A DNA stretch of 64,000 nucleotides from Caulobacter sp. 602-1 (GCF_003931565.1 NZ_RRYI01000007.1:207014-271013); one strand, 5' to 3'. Counted from the stretch's first letter, positions 33,737 through 43,192 are shown. Translations and numbers: made by a program. The notes: generated from the sequence alone by a model not told the origin.

Positions 33737-35914
33737 ATGGACGCTAAGGTGGACGACAGCGTGCAAGGTCAGTGCCCGATGGGGCATGGCAAAGGCGGCC
33801 GAAGCAACCGGGACTGGTGGCCCGAAAATCTCCGCCTGGAAAGTCTCAATCAGCACTCGCCGCGTTCGAACCCGATGGGCGAGGCGTTCAACTACGCCGA
33901 GGAATTCAAGACCCTAGACCTGAACGCGGTCATCAATGACCTGCACGCCCTGATGACGGATTCTCAGGACTGGTGGCCCGCCGACTTCGGTCACTATGGC
34001 GGCCTCTTCATTCGCCTAGCCTGGCACAGCGCCGGCACCTATCGCACCTCGGACGGGCGCGGCGGCGCCGGTGGCGGACAGCAGCGCTTCGCACCGCTGA
34101 ACAGCTGGCCGGACAACGCCAACCTGGACAAGGCGCGCCGTCTGCTGTGGCCGATCAAGCAGAAGTACGGCCGCAAGATCTCGTGGGCCGATCTCTATGT
34201 GCTGGTCGGCAACGTCGCCCTGGAGTCGATGGGCTTCAAGACGTTCGGCTTCGCTGGCGGCCGCGCCGACCAGTGGGAGCCCGAGGAGCTCTACTGGGGG
34301 CCGGAAGGCTCATGGCTGGGCGACGAACGCTACAGCGGCGAGCGTCAGCTGCATCCGGCCCTCGGCGCGGTGCAGATGGGCCTGATCTATGTCAATCCCG
34401 AGGGCCCGAACGGCAATCCTGATCCCGTGGCCTCGGCGCGCGACATCCGCGCCACCTTCGCCCGCATGGCCATGAACGACGAGGAGACCGTCGCCCTGAT
34501 CGCTGGCGGTCACACCTTCGGCAAGACCCACGGCGCGGGCGATCCCTCGTTCGTCGGCCCAGAGCCGGAAGGCGGCCAGATCGAGGATGGCGGCCTGGGC
34601 TGGCGCAGCAAGCACGGCACGGGCCTCGGCGCCGACGCGATAACGTCCGGCCTGGAAGTCACCTGGAGCCAGACTCCGACCAGGTGGAGCAACCACTTCT
34701 TCGACAATCTCTTCAAGTTCGAATGGGAGCTGACCAAGAGCCCCGGCGGCGCCCATCAGTGGGAAGCCAAGGACGCCCCGGCCGACATCCCGGACGCCTA
34801 CGACGCGTCTAAGACGCGACGCCCGAGGATGCTGACGTCGGACCTGGCCCTGCGCTTCGACCCGGAATACGAAAAGATCTCGCGCCGGTTCTATGAGAAC
34901 CCCGACCAGTTCGCCGACGCCTTCGCCCGGGCGTGGTTCAAGCTGACCCACCGCGACATGGGGCCGATCCAGCGCTATCTCGGCCCGCTCGTGCCCAAGG
35001 AAACCCTGATCTGGCAGGACCCGATCCCGGCCGTCGACCACCCGCTGATCGACGCCGCCGACGCCAAGGCGCTGAAGGACAAGATCCTGGCCTCGGGCCT
35101 GTCGGTCGCCGAGTTGGTGTCGACCGCCTGGGCCTCGGCCTCGACCTACCGCAAGTCGGATAAGCGCGGCGGCGCCAACGGCGCGCGAGTCCGCCTCGCT
35201 CCGCAGAAGGACTGGGAGGTCAATGACCCGCCCATCCTGGCCAAGGTGCTATCGACTCTGGAAGGCATCCAGCAGGGCTTCAACGGGACCGGGGGCAAGA
35301 AGGTCTCCCTGGCCGACCTGATCGTGCTGGCGGGCAACGCCGCCGTCGAGAAGGCCGCCCGGGACGCCGGTACGTCCATCGAGGTCCCGTTCGCGCCGGG
35401 CCGCATGGACGCCTCGGCCGAGCAGACCGACGCGGCGTCGTTCGAGCCGTTGGAGCCGCTGTCGGACGGCTTCCGCAACTATCGCAAGAGCGGCCCGCAG
35501 TTCATGTCCCCGGAAGAGGCCCTGGTCGACCGGGCCCATCTGCTGGGCCTGTCGGCGCCGGAAATGACGGTGCTCGTCGGTGGTCTGCGGGTGCTGGGCG
35601 CCAACGCCGGCGGAAGCAAGGACGGGGTGTTCACCCACCGCGTCGGCGCGCTCACCAACGACTTCTTCGTCAACTTGCTGAGCATGGGCACGACCTGGGC
35701 CCCGACGGCGGTCAACGCCTTCGCCGGCCACGACCGCAAGAGCAGCGAGCCGCGCTGGACCGCCAGCCGCGTCGACCTGATCTTCGGCTCGCACGCCGAA
35801 CTGCGGGCCTTCGCCGAGGTCTATGCCTGTGCGGACTCGCAGGAGAAGTTCGTGAAGGACTTCGTGGCGGCCTGGACCAAGGTCATGAACGCCGACCGCC
35901 TCGACCTGAACTGA
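33737..35914 (+). CDS. katG: Catalase-peroxidase KatG
   Basis: KatG degrades hydrogen peroxide in the cytoplasm. The 725-residue protein has both peroxidase-like halves. The active site contains distal Arg93, Trp96 and His97 (RLAWHSAGTYR), proximal haem ligand His259 (GGHTFGKTHG), and the residues forming the Met-Tyr-Trp adduct: Trp96, Tyr218 (GLIYVNPEGP) and Met244 (FARMAMND). All are offset by eight or nine from E. coli numbering. The ATG has GGAGG eight bases upstream. An OxyR-like operator precedes it and a strong hairpin follows, so it is a single-gene unit. Confidence 0.98.
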   Translation: MDAKVDDSVQGQCPMGHGKGGRSNRDWWPENLRLESLNQHSPRSNPMGEAFNYAEEFKTLDLNAVINDLHALMTDSQDWWPADFGHYGGLFIRLAWHSAGTYRTSDGRGGAGGGQQRFAPLNSWPDNANLDKARRLLWPIKQKYGRKISWADLYVLVGNVALESMGFKTFGFAGGRADQWEPEELYWGPEGSWLGDERYSGERQLHPALGAVQMGLIYVNPEGPNGNPDPVASARDIRATFARMAMNDEETVALIAGGHTFGKTHGAGDPSFVGPEPEGGQIEDGGLGWRSKHGTGLGADAITSGLEVTWSQTPTRWSNHFFDNLFKFEWELTKSPGGAHQWEAKDAPADIPDAYDASKTRRPRMLTSDLALRFDPEYEKISRRFYENPDQFADAFARAWFKLTHRDMGPIQRYLGPLVPKETLIWQDPIPAVDHPLIDAADAKALKDKILASGLSVAELVSTAWASASTYRKSDKRGGANGARVRLAPQKDWEVNDPPILAKVLSTLEGIQQGFNGTGGKKVSLADLIVLAGNAAVEKAARDAGTSIEVPFAPGRMDASAEQTDAASFEPLEPLSDGFRNYRKSGPQFMSPEEALVDRAHLLGLSAPEMTVLVGGLRVLGANAGGSKDGVFTHRVGALTNDFFVNLLSMGTTWAPTAVNAFAGHDRKSSEPRWTASRVDLIFGSHAELRAFAEVYACADSQEKFVKDFVAAWTKVMNADRLDLN

Positions 35915-35944
35915 AGACAGCGGCTCCCGCCGGAGGTGAAAAAA

Positions 35945-35973
35945 GGGGCGCTGGCCGGCTTGGCTAGCGCCCC
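35945..35973. terminator. Bidirectional terminator between katG and emrB
   Basis: Twelve-base stem (35945-35956 with 35962-35973, one G-U pair). On the plus strand a short CTTTT lies just downstream; on the minus strand TTTTT/T follows directly. It therefore serves both convergent genes. Confidence 0.8.
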
Positions 35974-35979
35974 TCGCTT

Positions 35980-37536
35980 TTAGTCGGCGGCCGCGTGGGC
36001 CGCGCCGCTGGCCTTGGCTTTCTTGGTCAGCCAGATCAGCGGGATCAGGATCACGCACAGCCACGCCGAGACGCGGAAGAAGTCCAGGGCCGCCAGCAGA
36101 TAGGCCTGGTTGACCACCTGGTTGGTGATCGCCCCGACCGCCTGCAGGTGGGTCATGCCCGTCGCCTGCAGCTTGCTCACGGCGTCGAGCCAGGCCGGGC
36201 TGCCGGAGCTCATGGTCTCGGCCAGACGGGTCTGGTGCACGGACTCGCCCCGATCCCAGATCGTCGTGGCCAGGGAGGCGGCGAAGCTGCCCGCGGTGAT
36301 CCGCGAGAAGTTCGACAGCCCCGAGGCCTGCGGCGTCTGCTGGGGCGGGATGCCGTTCAGCGAGATGGTCACCATCGAGATGAAGAACGTGCTCATCGCC
36401 ACGCCCTGGACCAGCATCGGCATGACCAGCGCCCAGAAATTGGCGTCGGGCGTGTAGCCCGAGCGCATGAAGAAGGACAGGCCGAAGGCGGCCAGCGACA
36501 GAGTCGCCATCCAGCGGGCGTCGACCTTGTTCATCAGCCGGGCCATGAACGGCGTCAGCATCACGGCGACCACGCCGCTCGGCGCGGCCACCAGGCCGGC
36601 CCAGGTCGCGATGTAGCCCATCCGGGTCTGCAGCCACAGCGGCAGCAGGAGGTTGTTGCCAAAGAACACCGCGTAGCCCAGGCAGAAGGCGATGGTGCCG
36701 ATCACGAAGTTGCTGGACTTGAACAGCGACAGGTCGACGATCGGGTGCTTCTCGTTCAGCTCCCAGATCACCCAGGCGATGAAGCCGATAATGGCGATCC
36801 ACATCTCGACGACGATGGCGGGCGAGGAGAACCAGTCGGCCTCCTTGCCGGTGTCCAGCATCACCTGCAGCGCGCCGACCCAGACCAGCAGCAGCATGAA
36901 GCCAGTGCGGTCGATCGGCAGCTTGCGGGTCGGGGTCTCGCGGCTGGCCATGTTCCGCCAGCAGACGACGGCGCAGAGGATGCCCACGGGCACGTTGATC
37001 AGGAAGATCCACGGCCAGGAGATATTATCGGAGATGTAGCCGCCCAGGATCGGACCGCAGATCGGGGCCACCAGGGTGGTCATCGACCAGATCGCCAATG
37101 CCGTGCCCCGCTTGTTGGGCGGGAAGATCATGATCAGCAGGGCCTGGGAGCCGGGGATCATCGGGCCGGACACCGCGCCTTGCAGGATGCGGAACAGGAT
37201 CAGAGATTCGAGATTCCAGGAGAGGCCGCACAGCAACGAGGCGATCGTGAACAGGATCACCGAGACCACGAAGGTCTTCACGACGCCGTAGCGGCCCATC
37301 AGCCAGCCGGTCAGCGGCACCGAGACGCCGTTGGCCACGGCGAAGGCGGTGATCACCCAGGTGCCCTGGCTGGAGCTGACGCCGAGATTGCCGGCGATGG
37401 TCGGGATCGAGACGTTGGCGATGGTGCTGTCCAGCACCTGCATGAAGGTGCCCAGGGCCAGGGCGATCGAGGTGACGGCCAGGAGCATCCCGGTCATCGG
37501 CGCCGGACCAGCGCCTTGTGATTGTTCGGACGCCAT
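35980..37536 (-). CDS. emrB: DHA2-family MFS multidrug exporter (EmrB/QacA type)
   Basis: The 518-residue protein has about 14 transmembrane segments. Diagnostic motifs are LDSTIANVSIPTIAGNLG in the first segments (motif D1), WLMGRYGVVKTF (motif A) and GPILGGYISDNISWPWIFLINVPVGI (motif C region). EmrB uses proton flow to push hydrophobic toxins through an EmrA-TolC conduit. It is the last gene of nodT-emrA-emrB, 20 bases after emrA. Order and strand imply control by the divergent TetR repressor. Confidence 0.93.
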   Translation of the reverse strand: MASEQSQGAGPAPMTGMLLAVTSIALALGTFMQVLDSTIANVSIPTIAGNLGVSSSQGTWVITAFAVANGVSVPLTGWLMGRYGVVKTFVVSVILFTIASLLCGLSWNLESLILFRILQGAVSGPMIPGSQALLIMIFPPNKRGTALAIWSMTTLVAPICGPILGGYISDNISWPWIFLINVPVGILCAVVCWRNMASRETPTRKLPIDRTGFMLLLVWVGALQVMLDTGKEADWFSSPAIVVEMWIAIIGFIAWVIWELNEKHPIVDLSLFKSSNFVIGTIAFCLGYAVFFGNNLLLPLWLQTRMGYIATWAGLVAAPSGVVAVMLTPFMARLMNKVDARWMATLSLAAFGLSFFMRSGYTPDANFWALVMPMLVQGVAMSTFFISMVTISLNGIPPQQTPQASGLSNFSRITAGSFAASLATTIWDRGESVHQTRLAETMSSGSPAWLDAVSKLQATGMTHLQAVGAITNQVVNQAYLLAALDFFRVSAWLCVILIPLIWLTKKAKASGAAHAAAD

Positions 37537-37556
37537 GGGCGGCTCCTAGTAACGGA

Positions 37557-38693
37557 CTACTTCGCGCCTTCGGCGACGTCGATCTTGGCCTTCATGGACA
37601 GCCCAACCCGCAGCGGATGCTTGGCCAGTTCGGCGGGGTCCAGGGTGATGCGGACCGGGACGCGCTGGACCACCTTGATCCAGTTGCCCGAGGCGTTCTG
37701 AGCCGGGATCAGCGAGAAGGCCGAACCGGTGCCGCCGGCCAGGCCACGGACCTTGCCGTGGAACTTCACGCCGCCGCCATAAAGGTCGGACGTCAGCACC
37801 ACCGGCTGGCCGGGGACCACCTTGTCCAGTTGCACTTCCTTGAAGTTGGCGTCGACATAGGCCTGGGCGGTCGGCACCACGGCCATCATCGGCGTGCCCA
37901 TGGCGACCTGCTGGCCAACTTGCACCGACTTGCGGGCGACGACACCGTCGGTCGGGGCGCGGACCACGGTGCGGGCCAGGGCCAGGCGCGCGGCGTCGAG
38001 CCGGGCCTGGGCGGCCTTGACCTCGGGGTTCTCGGTGACCGAAACGCCCGAGATCAGCACGGTGTTGACCTCACGCGTGCCGATGGCCGCGTCGCGGCTG
38101 GCCAGGGCCTGGGCGCGGCCGGCCTGAGCGGCGTTCAGCGCGGCCTGGGCGTTGGCGAGACGGTTCTGGGCGGTCGTCAGCTCGTCGCCCGAAACGGCGC
38201 CCTCGCCCACCAGGGCCTGGCGGCGCGAGAGATCCACGCGGGCGCGATCGACGTCGGCCTTGGCGGCGACGATCTGAGCGTCGGCGCGGGCGACGTCGGC
38301 CTGGCGAGCCTCGAACTGGCCGGCCAAGGCGGTGTCGCTGGCGAAGTAACCCTTCACCTTGCGCTCGGCCTGGCCAAGGGCGGCCTCGGCCTGGGCGACG
38401 GCGATGCGGGCGTCGGCGTCGTCGATGATGACCAACGGGTCGCCGGCCTTCACGGCCTGGGTCTCGACCACGAAGATCTTGGCCACCGGGCCCGGCGACA
38501 AGGCGGTCACCTGGGCGGTTTCGGCCCCGACATAGGCGTCGTCGGTCTCGACATAATGGCTGTCGAAGGCCAGCCACCAGGCGCCGTAGCCCAGCAGGCC
38601 GACGGCGACGGCGCCGCCGAGCAGGGTCAGTTGGCGGCGACGCTTGTTGTTGGCGGCGCCATGGCCGCCATTGGCGGGTTGTTGATCGGACAT
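37557..38693 (-). CDS. emrA: EmrA/HlyD-family periplasmic adaptor
   Basis: The 378-residue membrane-fusion protein has one N-terminal transmembrane helix (about 22-42, QLTLLGGAVAVGLLGYGAWW), the lipoyl half YVGAETAQVTALSPGPV, a long alpha-helical hairpin (about 100-200, very Ala-rich with many Gln/Arg), the second lipoyl half VRAPTDGVVARKSVQVGQQV, and a beta-barrel (VDANFKEVQLDKVVPGQPV). The start MSDQQPANGG at 38693 is preferred over an upstream ATG three codons away. It sits between nodT and emrB. Confidence 0.93.
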   Translation of the reverse strand: MSDQQPANGGHGAANNKRRRQLTLLGGAVAVGLLGYGAWWLAFDSHYVETDDAYVGAETAQVTALSPGPVAKIFVVETQAVKAGDPLVIIDDADARIAVAQAEAALGQAERKVKGYFASDTALAGQFEARQADVARADAQIVAAKADVDRARVDLSRRQALVGEGAVSGDELTTAQNRLANAQAALNAAQAGRAQALASRDAAIGTREVNTVLISGVSVTENPEVKAAQARLDAARLALARTVVRAPTDGVVARKSVQVGQQVAMGTPMMAVVPTAQAYVDANFKEVQLDKVVPGQPVVLTSDLYGGGVKFHGKVRGLAGGTGSAFSLIPAQNASGNWIKVVQRVPVRITLDPAELAKHPLRVGLSMKAKIDVAEGAK

Positions 38694-38734
38694 TCGGTGC
38701 AAGTCCTAGCGAGCGGATGCTTTGGGGATTGGTT

Positions 38735-40165
38735 TCAGGCGCCGGTGAAGCCGCCGCCGAGGGCGCGGACCAGGGCGATGTCGAGGGCGAAGGCGCGGCT
38801 TTCCAGGTCGGCGACGACCCGGCGCTGGGTCAGGACCGACTGCTCGGCCAGCAGCACCGACTGGTAGGTCGACAACTGCCCCTCGTAGCGCAGACGGGCG
38901 ATGCGGTAGGCGTTCTCGTTAGCGGCCAGGGCCAAGCGGGCGTCGGCAAGGCGGCTATTGAGCGCCTTCTCGCTGGCGGTGACGTCGGCCACCTCGCGCA
39001 GGGCCTGGGTCAGGGCGCCGTCATAGCTGGCCACAGCGGCGTCACGGTCGGCCTCGGCGCCGCGCAGGCCGGCCCGCAGGCGGCCGCCCTCGAAGATCGG
39101 CAGGCTCAGGGCCGGACCGACCTGGCCGATGTCCGAGCCGCTGGAGAACAGCTTGTCGAGATAAAGCGACTGGGCGCCGACGAAGCCCGACAGGTTGATG
39201 TCCGGATAGAAGGCGGCCTTGGCCTGCTTCGTGCGCGAGGTCGCGGCCTCGGCCCGCCATTTGGCGGCGACCACGTCAGGGCGGCGACCGATCAGGCTGG
39301 CGGGCAGGTTTTCCGGCAGGCCGAACGGCTTGATCGACACATTGGCCGGACGGGTGATGGCGAGACCGCGATCGGGACCCGCGCCGACCAGGGCCGCCAG
39401 GGCGTTGCGGGTCAGGGCGATCTGCTCGTCGATGGCCGACAGCTCGGCCTTCGAGGCCGGAGGTCCGGCCGCGGCTTGCTCGCTCTCGGCCTTGGTGTCG
39501 AGACCATTGGCGACGCGCCTGGAGACGAGGTCCGAGGTCTGCTGGCGCAAGCGCACGGCCTGGTCGGCGACGTCGCGTTGGGCGTAGAGGCGCGACAGCT
39601 CCGCATAGGTGGAGGCGATCGCGGTCGACAGGGTCAGGCGGGCCTGGGCGGCGTCGGCCTGGGCGGCCTTGGCCTCGGACGTGGCCGCGGCGACCGCCGC
39701 GCGGTTCTTGCCCCAGAAGTCCAGTTCCCAGCTGAAGTCGAGGGCCAGGCGGCCGATATCGTTATAGCCTTGCGGTACGAAGGCGGGCGGGATGCCGGCG
39801 TTGTAGCTCTGTTTGCTCTCGGCGGCCGAGGCGCCCAGCGAGACCCGGGGCAGGTCGGCGGACTTGGCCTGGGCGACCAGCGACTGGGCGCGGCGCAGGC
39901 GGGCCTCGGCGGCGGCCAGGGTCGGGGAGCCCTTCAGAGCCTCGTCTTCCAGGGCGTTCAGCTGAGCGTCGCCGTAGGCGGTCCACCAAGCGTCGGCCGG
40001 CCAGTCGGCGGTCGGGGCAGCCAGGGTCTGGGCGGTCTCATAGGCTTGAGGGGCTTTCGCCACGCGGGCGGGCTGCGCCGGGGGCAGGCTTGCACAGGCG
40101 GCCAGCACCAGGGCGCTCGCGGCGGCGAAGAAAGGAACGCTTCGGCGGGGAGAGAAGCTCGGCAT
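38735..40165 (-). CDS. nodT: NodT-family outer-membrane efflux lipoprotein
   Basis: The 476-residue TolC-like protein has a lipoprotein signal peptide with lipobox LAAC (lipidated Cys24) and two repeats of the outer-membrane factor fold, each with long Ala-rich helices (LEDEALKGSPTLAAAEARLRR; VASYDGALTQALREVADV). The LGASAAESKQ and WELDFWGKNRAAV segments are typical. I chose ATG 40165; an upstream in-frame start at 40201 lies inside a repressor operator and would disrupt the signal peptide. First gene of the nodT-emrA-emrB operon. Confidence 0.93.
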   Translation of the reverse strand: MPSFSPRRSVPFFAAASALVLAACASLPPAQPARVAKAPQAYETAQTLAAPTADWPADAWWTAYGDAQLNALEDEALKGSPTLAAAEARLRRAQSLVAQAKSADLPRVSLGASAAESKQSYNAGIPPAFVPQGYNDIGRLALDFSWELDFWGKNRAAVAAATSEAKAAQADAAQARLTLSTAIASTYAELSRLYAQRDVADQAVRLRQQTSDLVSRRVANGLDTKAESEQAAAGPPASKAELSAIDEQIALTRNALAALVGAGPDRGLAITRPANVSIKPFGLPENLPASLIGRRPDVVAAKWRAEAATSRTKQAKAAFYPDINLSGFVGAQSLYLDKLFSSGSDIGQVGPALSLPIFEGGRLRAGLRGAEADRDAAVASYDGALTQALREVADVTASEKALNSRLADARLALAANENAYRIARLRYEGQLSTYQSVLLAEQSVLTQRRVVADLESRAFALDIALVRALGGGFTGA

Positions 40166-40183
40166 GACAGGCGCCTTGATGTG

Positions 40184-40200
40184 ACCGTACGGTATAGTCA
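40184..40200. promoter_or_regulatory. TetR operator 1, nodT side
   Basis: GACCGTACGGTATAGTC, an 8-1-8 palindrome with two mismatches, 18 bases upstream of the nodT start. It shares 15 of 17 bases with operator 2. Confidence 0.75.
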
Positions 40201-40245
40201 TATGGTGTGGTGCAAGTAGGCCCCGCTTGCGCCACAGTCAAGGCG

Positions 40246-40262
40246 ACCGTACGGTACGGTCG
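40246..40262. promoter_or_regulatory. TetR operator 2, tetR side
   Basis: GACCGTACGGTACGGTC is a perfect 8-1-8 palindrome, 12 bases upstream of the tetR ATG. With operator 1 (centres 62 bases apart) it would let one repressor control both divergent promoters, including its own. Confidence 0.8.
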
Positions 40263-40274
40263 GAAAAAAGAATT

Positions 40275-40904
40275 ATGCTGCCCGAGACGAAACCCCGCCT
40301 GGACCGTGACGCCCGCCGCGAAGCGATCCTCGACATCGCCGCCGAGGTGTTCCTGGCGGAGGGCTACGACGCCGCTTCGATGTCGACCATCGCGGCCAAG
40401 GTCGGCGGCTCCAAGAGCACGCTCTACAACTACTTCAAGAGCAAGGAAGAGATCTTCCAGGCCCATATCGAGCGCTATTGCGACTGGCAGCGCGAGGCGA
40501 TGTTCAGCCTGCTGGATGACGGGGGTGACCTGAAAACCGCCCTCACCCATGTCGGCCGCCGCTACCTGACCAACGTGCTTTCCGAGCGCAACATGCGCCA
40601 CTTCCGGCTGATCACGGCCGCCGCCGAGCGCACGCCGGACCTTGGCCGCGCCTTCTACGAGGCTGGACCCAGGCGCGGCGCGCAGATCCTCGGCGACTAC
40701 CTGGCGCGCGCCAAGGCCGACGGCCGCATCCACGCCGAGGATCCGCTGGCCGCGGCGCACCAGTTCATCGGCCTCTGCCAGAACCGCCTGCTGAAGGCCC
40801 GGCTGGTCAACTATGTCGGCGAACCCTCCCTCGCCGAAGTGGACGCCGAGGTTCGGGCCGCCGTGGCGACTTTCCTGGCGGCTTTCGGGACGAAGGCGGC
40901 TTAG
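40275..40904 (+). CDS. TetR-family repressor of the nodT-emrAB efflux operon
   Basis: The 209-residue protein has the N-terminal HTH (about 12-58: REAILDIAAEVFLAEGYDAAS, IAAKVGGSKSTLYNYFKSKEE) and a C-terminal TetR ligand domain with the AefR/TtgR-like pattern (NVLSERNMRHFRLITAAAER). I chose ATG 40275 because the upstream in-frame ATG would place operator 2 inside the coding region. It is divergent from nodT, with two palindromes between them, so autoregulation and drug-inducible derepression of efflux are expected. It is followed by a palindromic repeat. Confidence 0.92.
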   Translation: MLPETKPRLDRDARREAILDIAAEVFLAEGYDAASMSTIAAKVGGSKSTLYNYFKSKEEIFQAHIERYCDWQREAMFSLLDDGGDLKTALTHVGRRYLTNVLSERNMRHFRLITAAAERTPDLGRAFYEAGPRRGAQILGDYLARAKADGRIHAEDPLAAAHQFIGLCQNRLLKARLVNYVGEPSLAEVDAEVRAAVATFLAAFGTKAA

Positions 40905-40927
40905 GAACTCGAACGAGCGATCCATTC

Positions 40928-40971
40928 CTTGTCATCCCGGCCGCGGCGAAGCGGGGAGCCGGGATGACAAG
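40928..40971. repeat. Palindromic intergenic element, copy 2 (TGTCATCCCG family)
   Basis: Perfect 14-base arms CTTGTCATCCCGGC (40928-40941) and GCCGGGATGACAAG (40958-40971) around a 16-base loop. It shares its arms and the GGCGAAGCG inner sequence with the element at 12534-12638 and also separates two convergent genes, where it could end transcription from both sides. Confidence 0.75.
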
Positions 40972-41013
40972 ACTAGGGAGCGTAGGCTTCCCAGAATGGG
41001 TTGAACGAACCCG

Positions 41014-42186
41014 TCAAAGAACCTCGAACAACCCCGCCGCGCCCATGCCGCCGCCGACGCACATGGTCACCACGACGTGCTTGGCGCCCCGGCGCTTGCC
41101 CTCGATCAGGGCGTGGCCGGTCAGGCGCGCGCCCGACATGCCGTAGGGATGGCCCATGGCGATGGCGCCGCCGTCGACGTTCAGCAGCTCGTCGGGAATG
41201 CCCAGGCGGTCGCGGCAATAGACGACCTGACAGGCGAAGGCCTCGTTCAGCTCCCACAGGCCGATGTCGTCGATCTTGAGGTCGAACCGTTCCAAGAGAA
41301 GCGGGATGGCGAAGACCGGGCCGATGCCCATCTCGTCTGGCTTGGTCCCCGCCACGGCCATGCCGACATAGCGGCCCAGCGGTTGCAGGCCGCGCTTTTC
41401 GGCCAGCCCCGCCTCCATGACCACGCAGGCCGAGGCGCCGTCCGACAGCTGGCTGGCGTTGCCGGCCGTGGCCGTGCCGCCTGGGCGCACGACCTTCAGG
41501 GCGGCCAGGCCTTCGAGCGTGGTCTCCGGACGCACGCCCTCGTCGCGCCCCAGGGTCACCTCGCGATGCGAGACCTCGCCAGTCTCCTTATCGGCGACCC
41601 TCATGCGAGCGGTCATCGGGACGAGTTCGGCGTCGAAGCGACCCGCCTCCTGGGCCGCTGCGGCGCGATGCTGCGAGGACAGGGCGTACAGGTCGCAGAC
41701 CTCGCGGGTGACGCCGTAGCGCGCCGCGACCGTCTCGGCGGTGTCCAGCATCGGCATGTAGGCGTCGGGGTGCAAGGCCACGAGCTCGGGATCCTGGTCG
41801 ACCCGCAGCTGCGGCGTCTGAACCAGGGAGATCGACTCGACGCCGCCGGCGACGATGACGTCCATGCGGTCGACGATGATCTGCTTGGCGGCCGTGGCGA
41901 TGGTCATCAGGCCCGACGAGCACTGGCGGTCCATGGTCATGCCCGGGACCTCGACCGGCAGGCCGGCCCGCAGCGCCGCCATGCGGCCGATCGTGGCCTG
42001 GAAGCCCTGCGGCAACGAACAACCGAGGATGCAGTCCTCGACCTCGTCCGGAGCCACGCGGGCGCGCTGGACCGCGTGAGTCAGGGCGTGGGCGGCCAGG
42101 GTCGGCGACGGAGTGTCGTTGAAGGCCCCGCGATAGGCGCGGCCGATCGGCGTACGCGCCGTGGAGACGATGACGGCCTGGCGCAT
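41014..42186 (-). CDS. Acetyl-CoA C-acetyltransferase/thiolase
   Basis: The 390-residue thiolase has the nucleophilic Cys in DRQCSSGLMTIA, ELNEAFACQVVYC, His in MGHPYGMSGARL and the second Cys in TMCVGGGMGAAGLFE. It belongs to the degradative biosynthetic-length class used for steroid and fatty-acid side chains. I chose ATG 42186 (MRQAVIVSTARTPIGRAYRG); a longer frame upstream is only the shadow of the SDR gene. The ATG overlaps the SDR stop by one base, so the two are translationally coupled. Confidence 0.93.
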   Translation of the reverse strand: MRQAVIVSTARTPIGRAYRGAFNDTPSPTLAAHALTHAVQRARVAPDEVEDCILGCSLPQGFQATIGRMAALRAGLPVEVPGMTMDRQCSSGLMTIATAAKQIIVDRMDVIVAGGVESISLVQTPQLRVDQDPELVALHPDAYMPMLDTAETVAARYGVTREVCDLYALSSQHRAAAAQEAGRFDAELVPMTARMRVADKETGEVSHREVTLGRDEGVRPETTLEGLAALKVVRPGGTATAGNASQLSDGASACVVMEAGLAEKRGLQPLGRYVGMAVAGTKPDEMGIGPVFAIPLLLERFDLKIDDIGLWELNEAFACQVVYCRDRLGIPDELLNVDGGAIAMGHPYGMSGARLTGHALIEGKRRGAKHVVVTMCVGGGMGAAGLFEVL

Positions 42187-43079
42187 CACGCGCGGCCTCC
42201 GACGGCCTTGGCGATCAGACCCGCGCTGGCGACTTCGCGCTCGGCCTGGGTGAAGCCGTAGGCCGGGACGATTTCGCCCGCGCGATCGCTGACGCCGTTC
42301 CACTGGCGGATCAGTTGCTCGCCCGCGTCCGCGCCGCCGCCGATATAGCGGCCATCGGTCAGGGTGATGTTGGCGGTGGCGAAGTGGCCTGCGCCGGCGC
42401 ACAGGATCGTGCGCGTCGGGGCGTCATCCTGGACCAGGGCCAGCAGGCCCGGGCTGACGAAGGCGGGGTCGAGCAAGGCCAGGCTTTCGGCCGATAGCAC
42501 GCCTTCGGTCATGCCCGTGGCCGCCGTCGGGGCTAGGCAGTTGACCCGCACATTGTATTTTTCGCCCTCGATGGCGAGGGTCTGCATCAGTCCGACCAGC
42601 GCCAACTTAGCCGCCCCGTAGTTGGCCTGCCCGAAGTTGCCGTAGAGGCCCGAGGACGAGGTCGTCATGACGATCCGGCCATGGCCCTGCTCGCGCATCA
42701 GCGTCCACACGGCCTTGGCGCAGATCGCCGCGCCCATCAGGTGGACGTCGACCACCAGGCGGAAGTCGTCGAGGCTCATCTTGGCGAAGGTCTTGTCGCG
42801 CAGGATGCCGGCGTTGCAGATCAGGATGTCGACCCGGCCCCAACGGGCCACGACCTGCTCGACCATGGCGTTGACGGCCGCCTCGTCGGTGACCGAGGCC
42901 GCGGCGCCGAAGGCCTCGCCGCCCTGGGCGACGATCTCGGCGGCGACGCGGTCGGCGGCCTCCTGGCCCAGGTCGTTGACCACCACCTTGGCGCCCTGCC
43001 CGGCCAGGTACAGCGCGTGGGCGCGGCCGAGGCCACCGCCGGCGCCCGTGACGATCGCGACTCGTCCTTGCAGCATCAT
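42186..43079 (-). CDS. SDR dehydrogenase, HSD17B4-like 3-hydroxyacyl-CoA type
   Basis: The 297-residue short-chain dehydrogenase has cofactor motif TGAGGGLGRAHAL, NAGILRD, and catalytic Ser/Tyr/Lys in TTSSSGLYGNFGQANYGAAK. The sequence ALYLAGQGAKVVVNDLG with NYGAAKLALVGLMQTLAIEG is characteristic of the 17-beta-HSD type 4/MFE-2 dehydrogenase group, which acts on long or branched 3-hydroxyacyl-CoAs and steroid side chains. ATG 43079 has AGGAAAGAG upstream; a second ATG follows directly. With the thiolase it forms the distal part of a catabolic operon. Confidence 0.9.
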   Translation of the reverse strand: MMLQGRVAIVTGAGGGLGRAHALYLAGQGAKVVVNDLGQEAADRVAAEIVAQGGEAFGAAASVTDEAAVNAMVEQVVARWGRVDILICNAGILRDKTFAKMSLDDFRLVVDVHLMGAAICAKAVWTLMREQGHGRIVMTTSSSGLYGNFGQANYGAAKLALVGLMQTLAIEGEKYNVRVNCLAPTAATGMTEGVLSAESLALLDPAFVSPGLLALVQDDAPTRTILCAGAGHFATANITLTDGRYIGGGADAGEQLIRQWNGVSDRAGEIVPAYGFTQAEREVASAGLIAKAVGGRA

Positions 43080-43135
43080 GAAACTCTTCCTTTCCTCGCC
43101 CCAAAACCGAACGAGCCTGAGGCTCGTCACAAAAG

Positions 43136-43156
43136 TCACTATCTCGTTAGTGAATA
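43136..43156. promoter_or_regulatory. Operator-like site upstream of the SDR-thiolase pair
   Basis: TCACTATCTCGTTAGTGAATA contains TCACTA/TAGTGA arms. It matches 16 of 21 bases of the site at 49509-49529 without gaps. Position is 57 bases before the SDR ATG. Confidence 0.5.
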
Positions 43157-43192
43157 TCTTTGACAGAACTGTCCCGCCTAGGGCAAGCCGCT

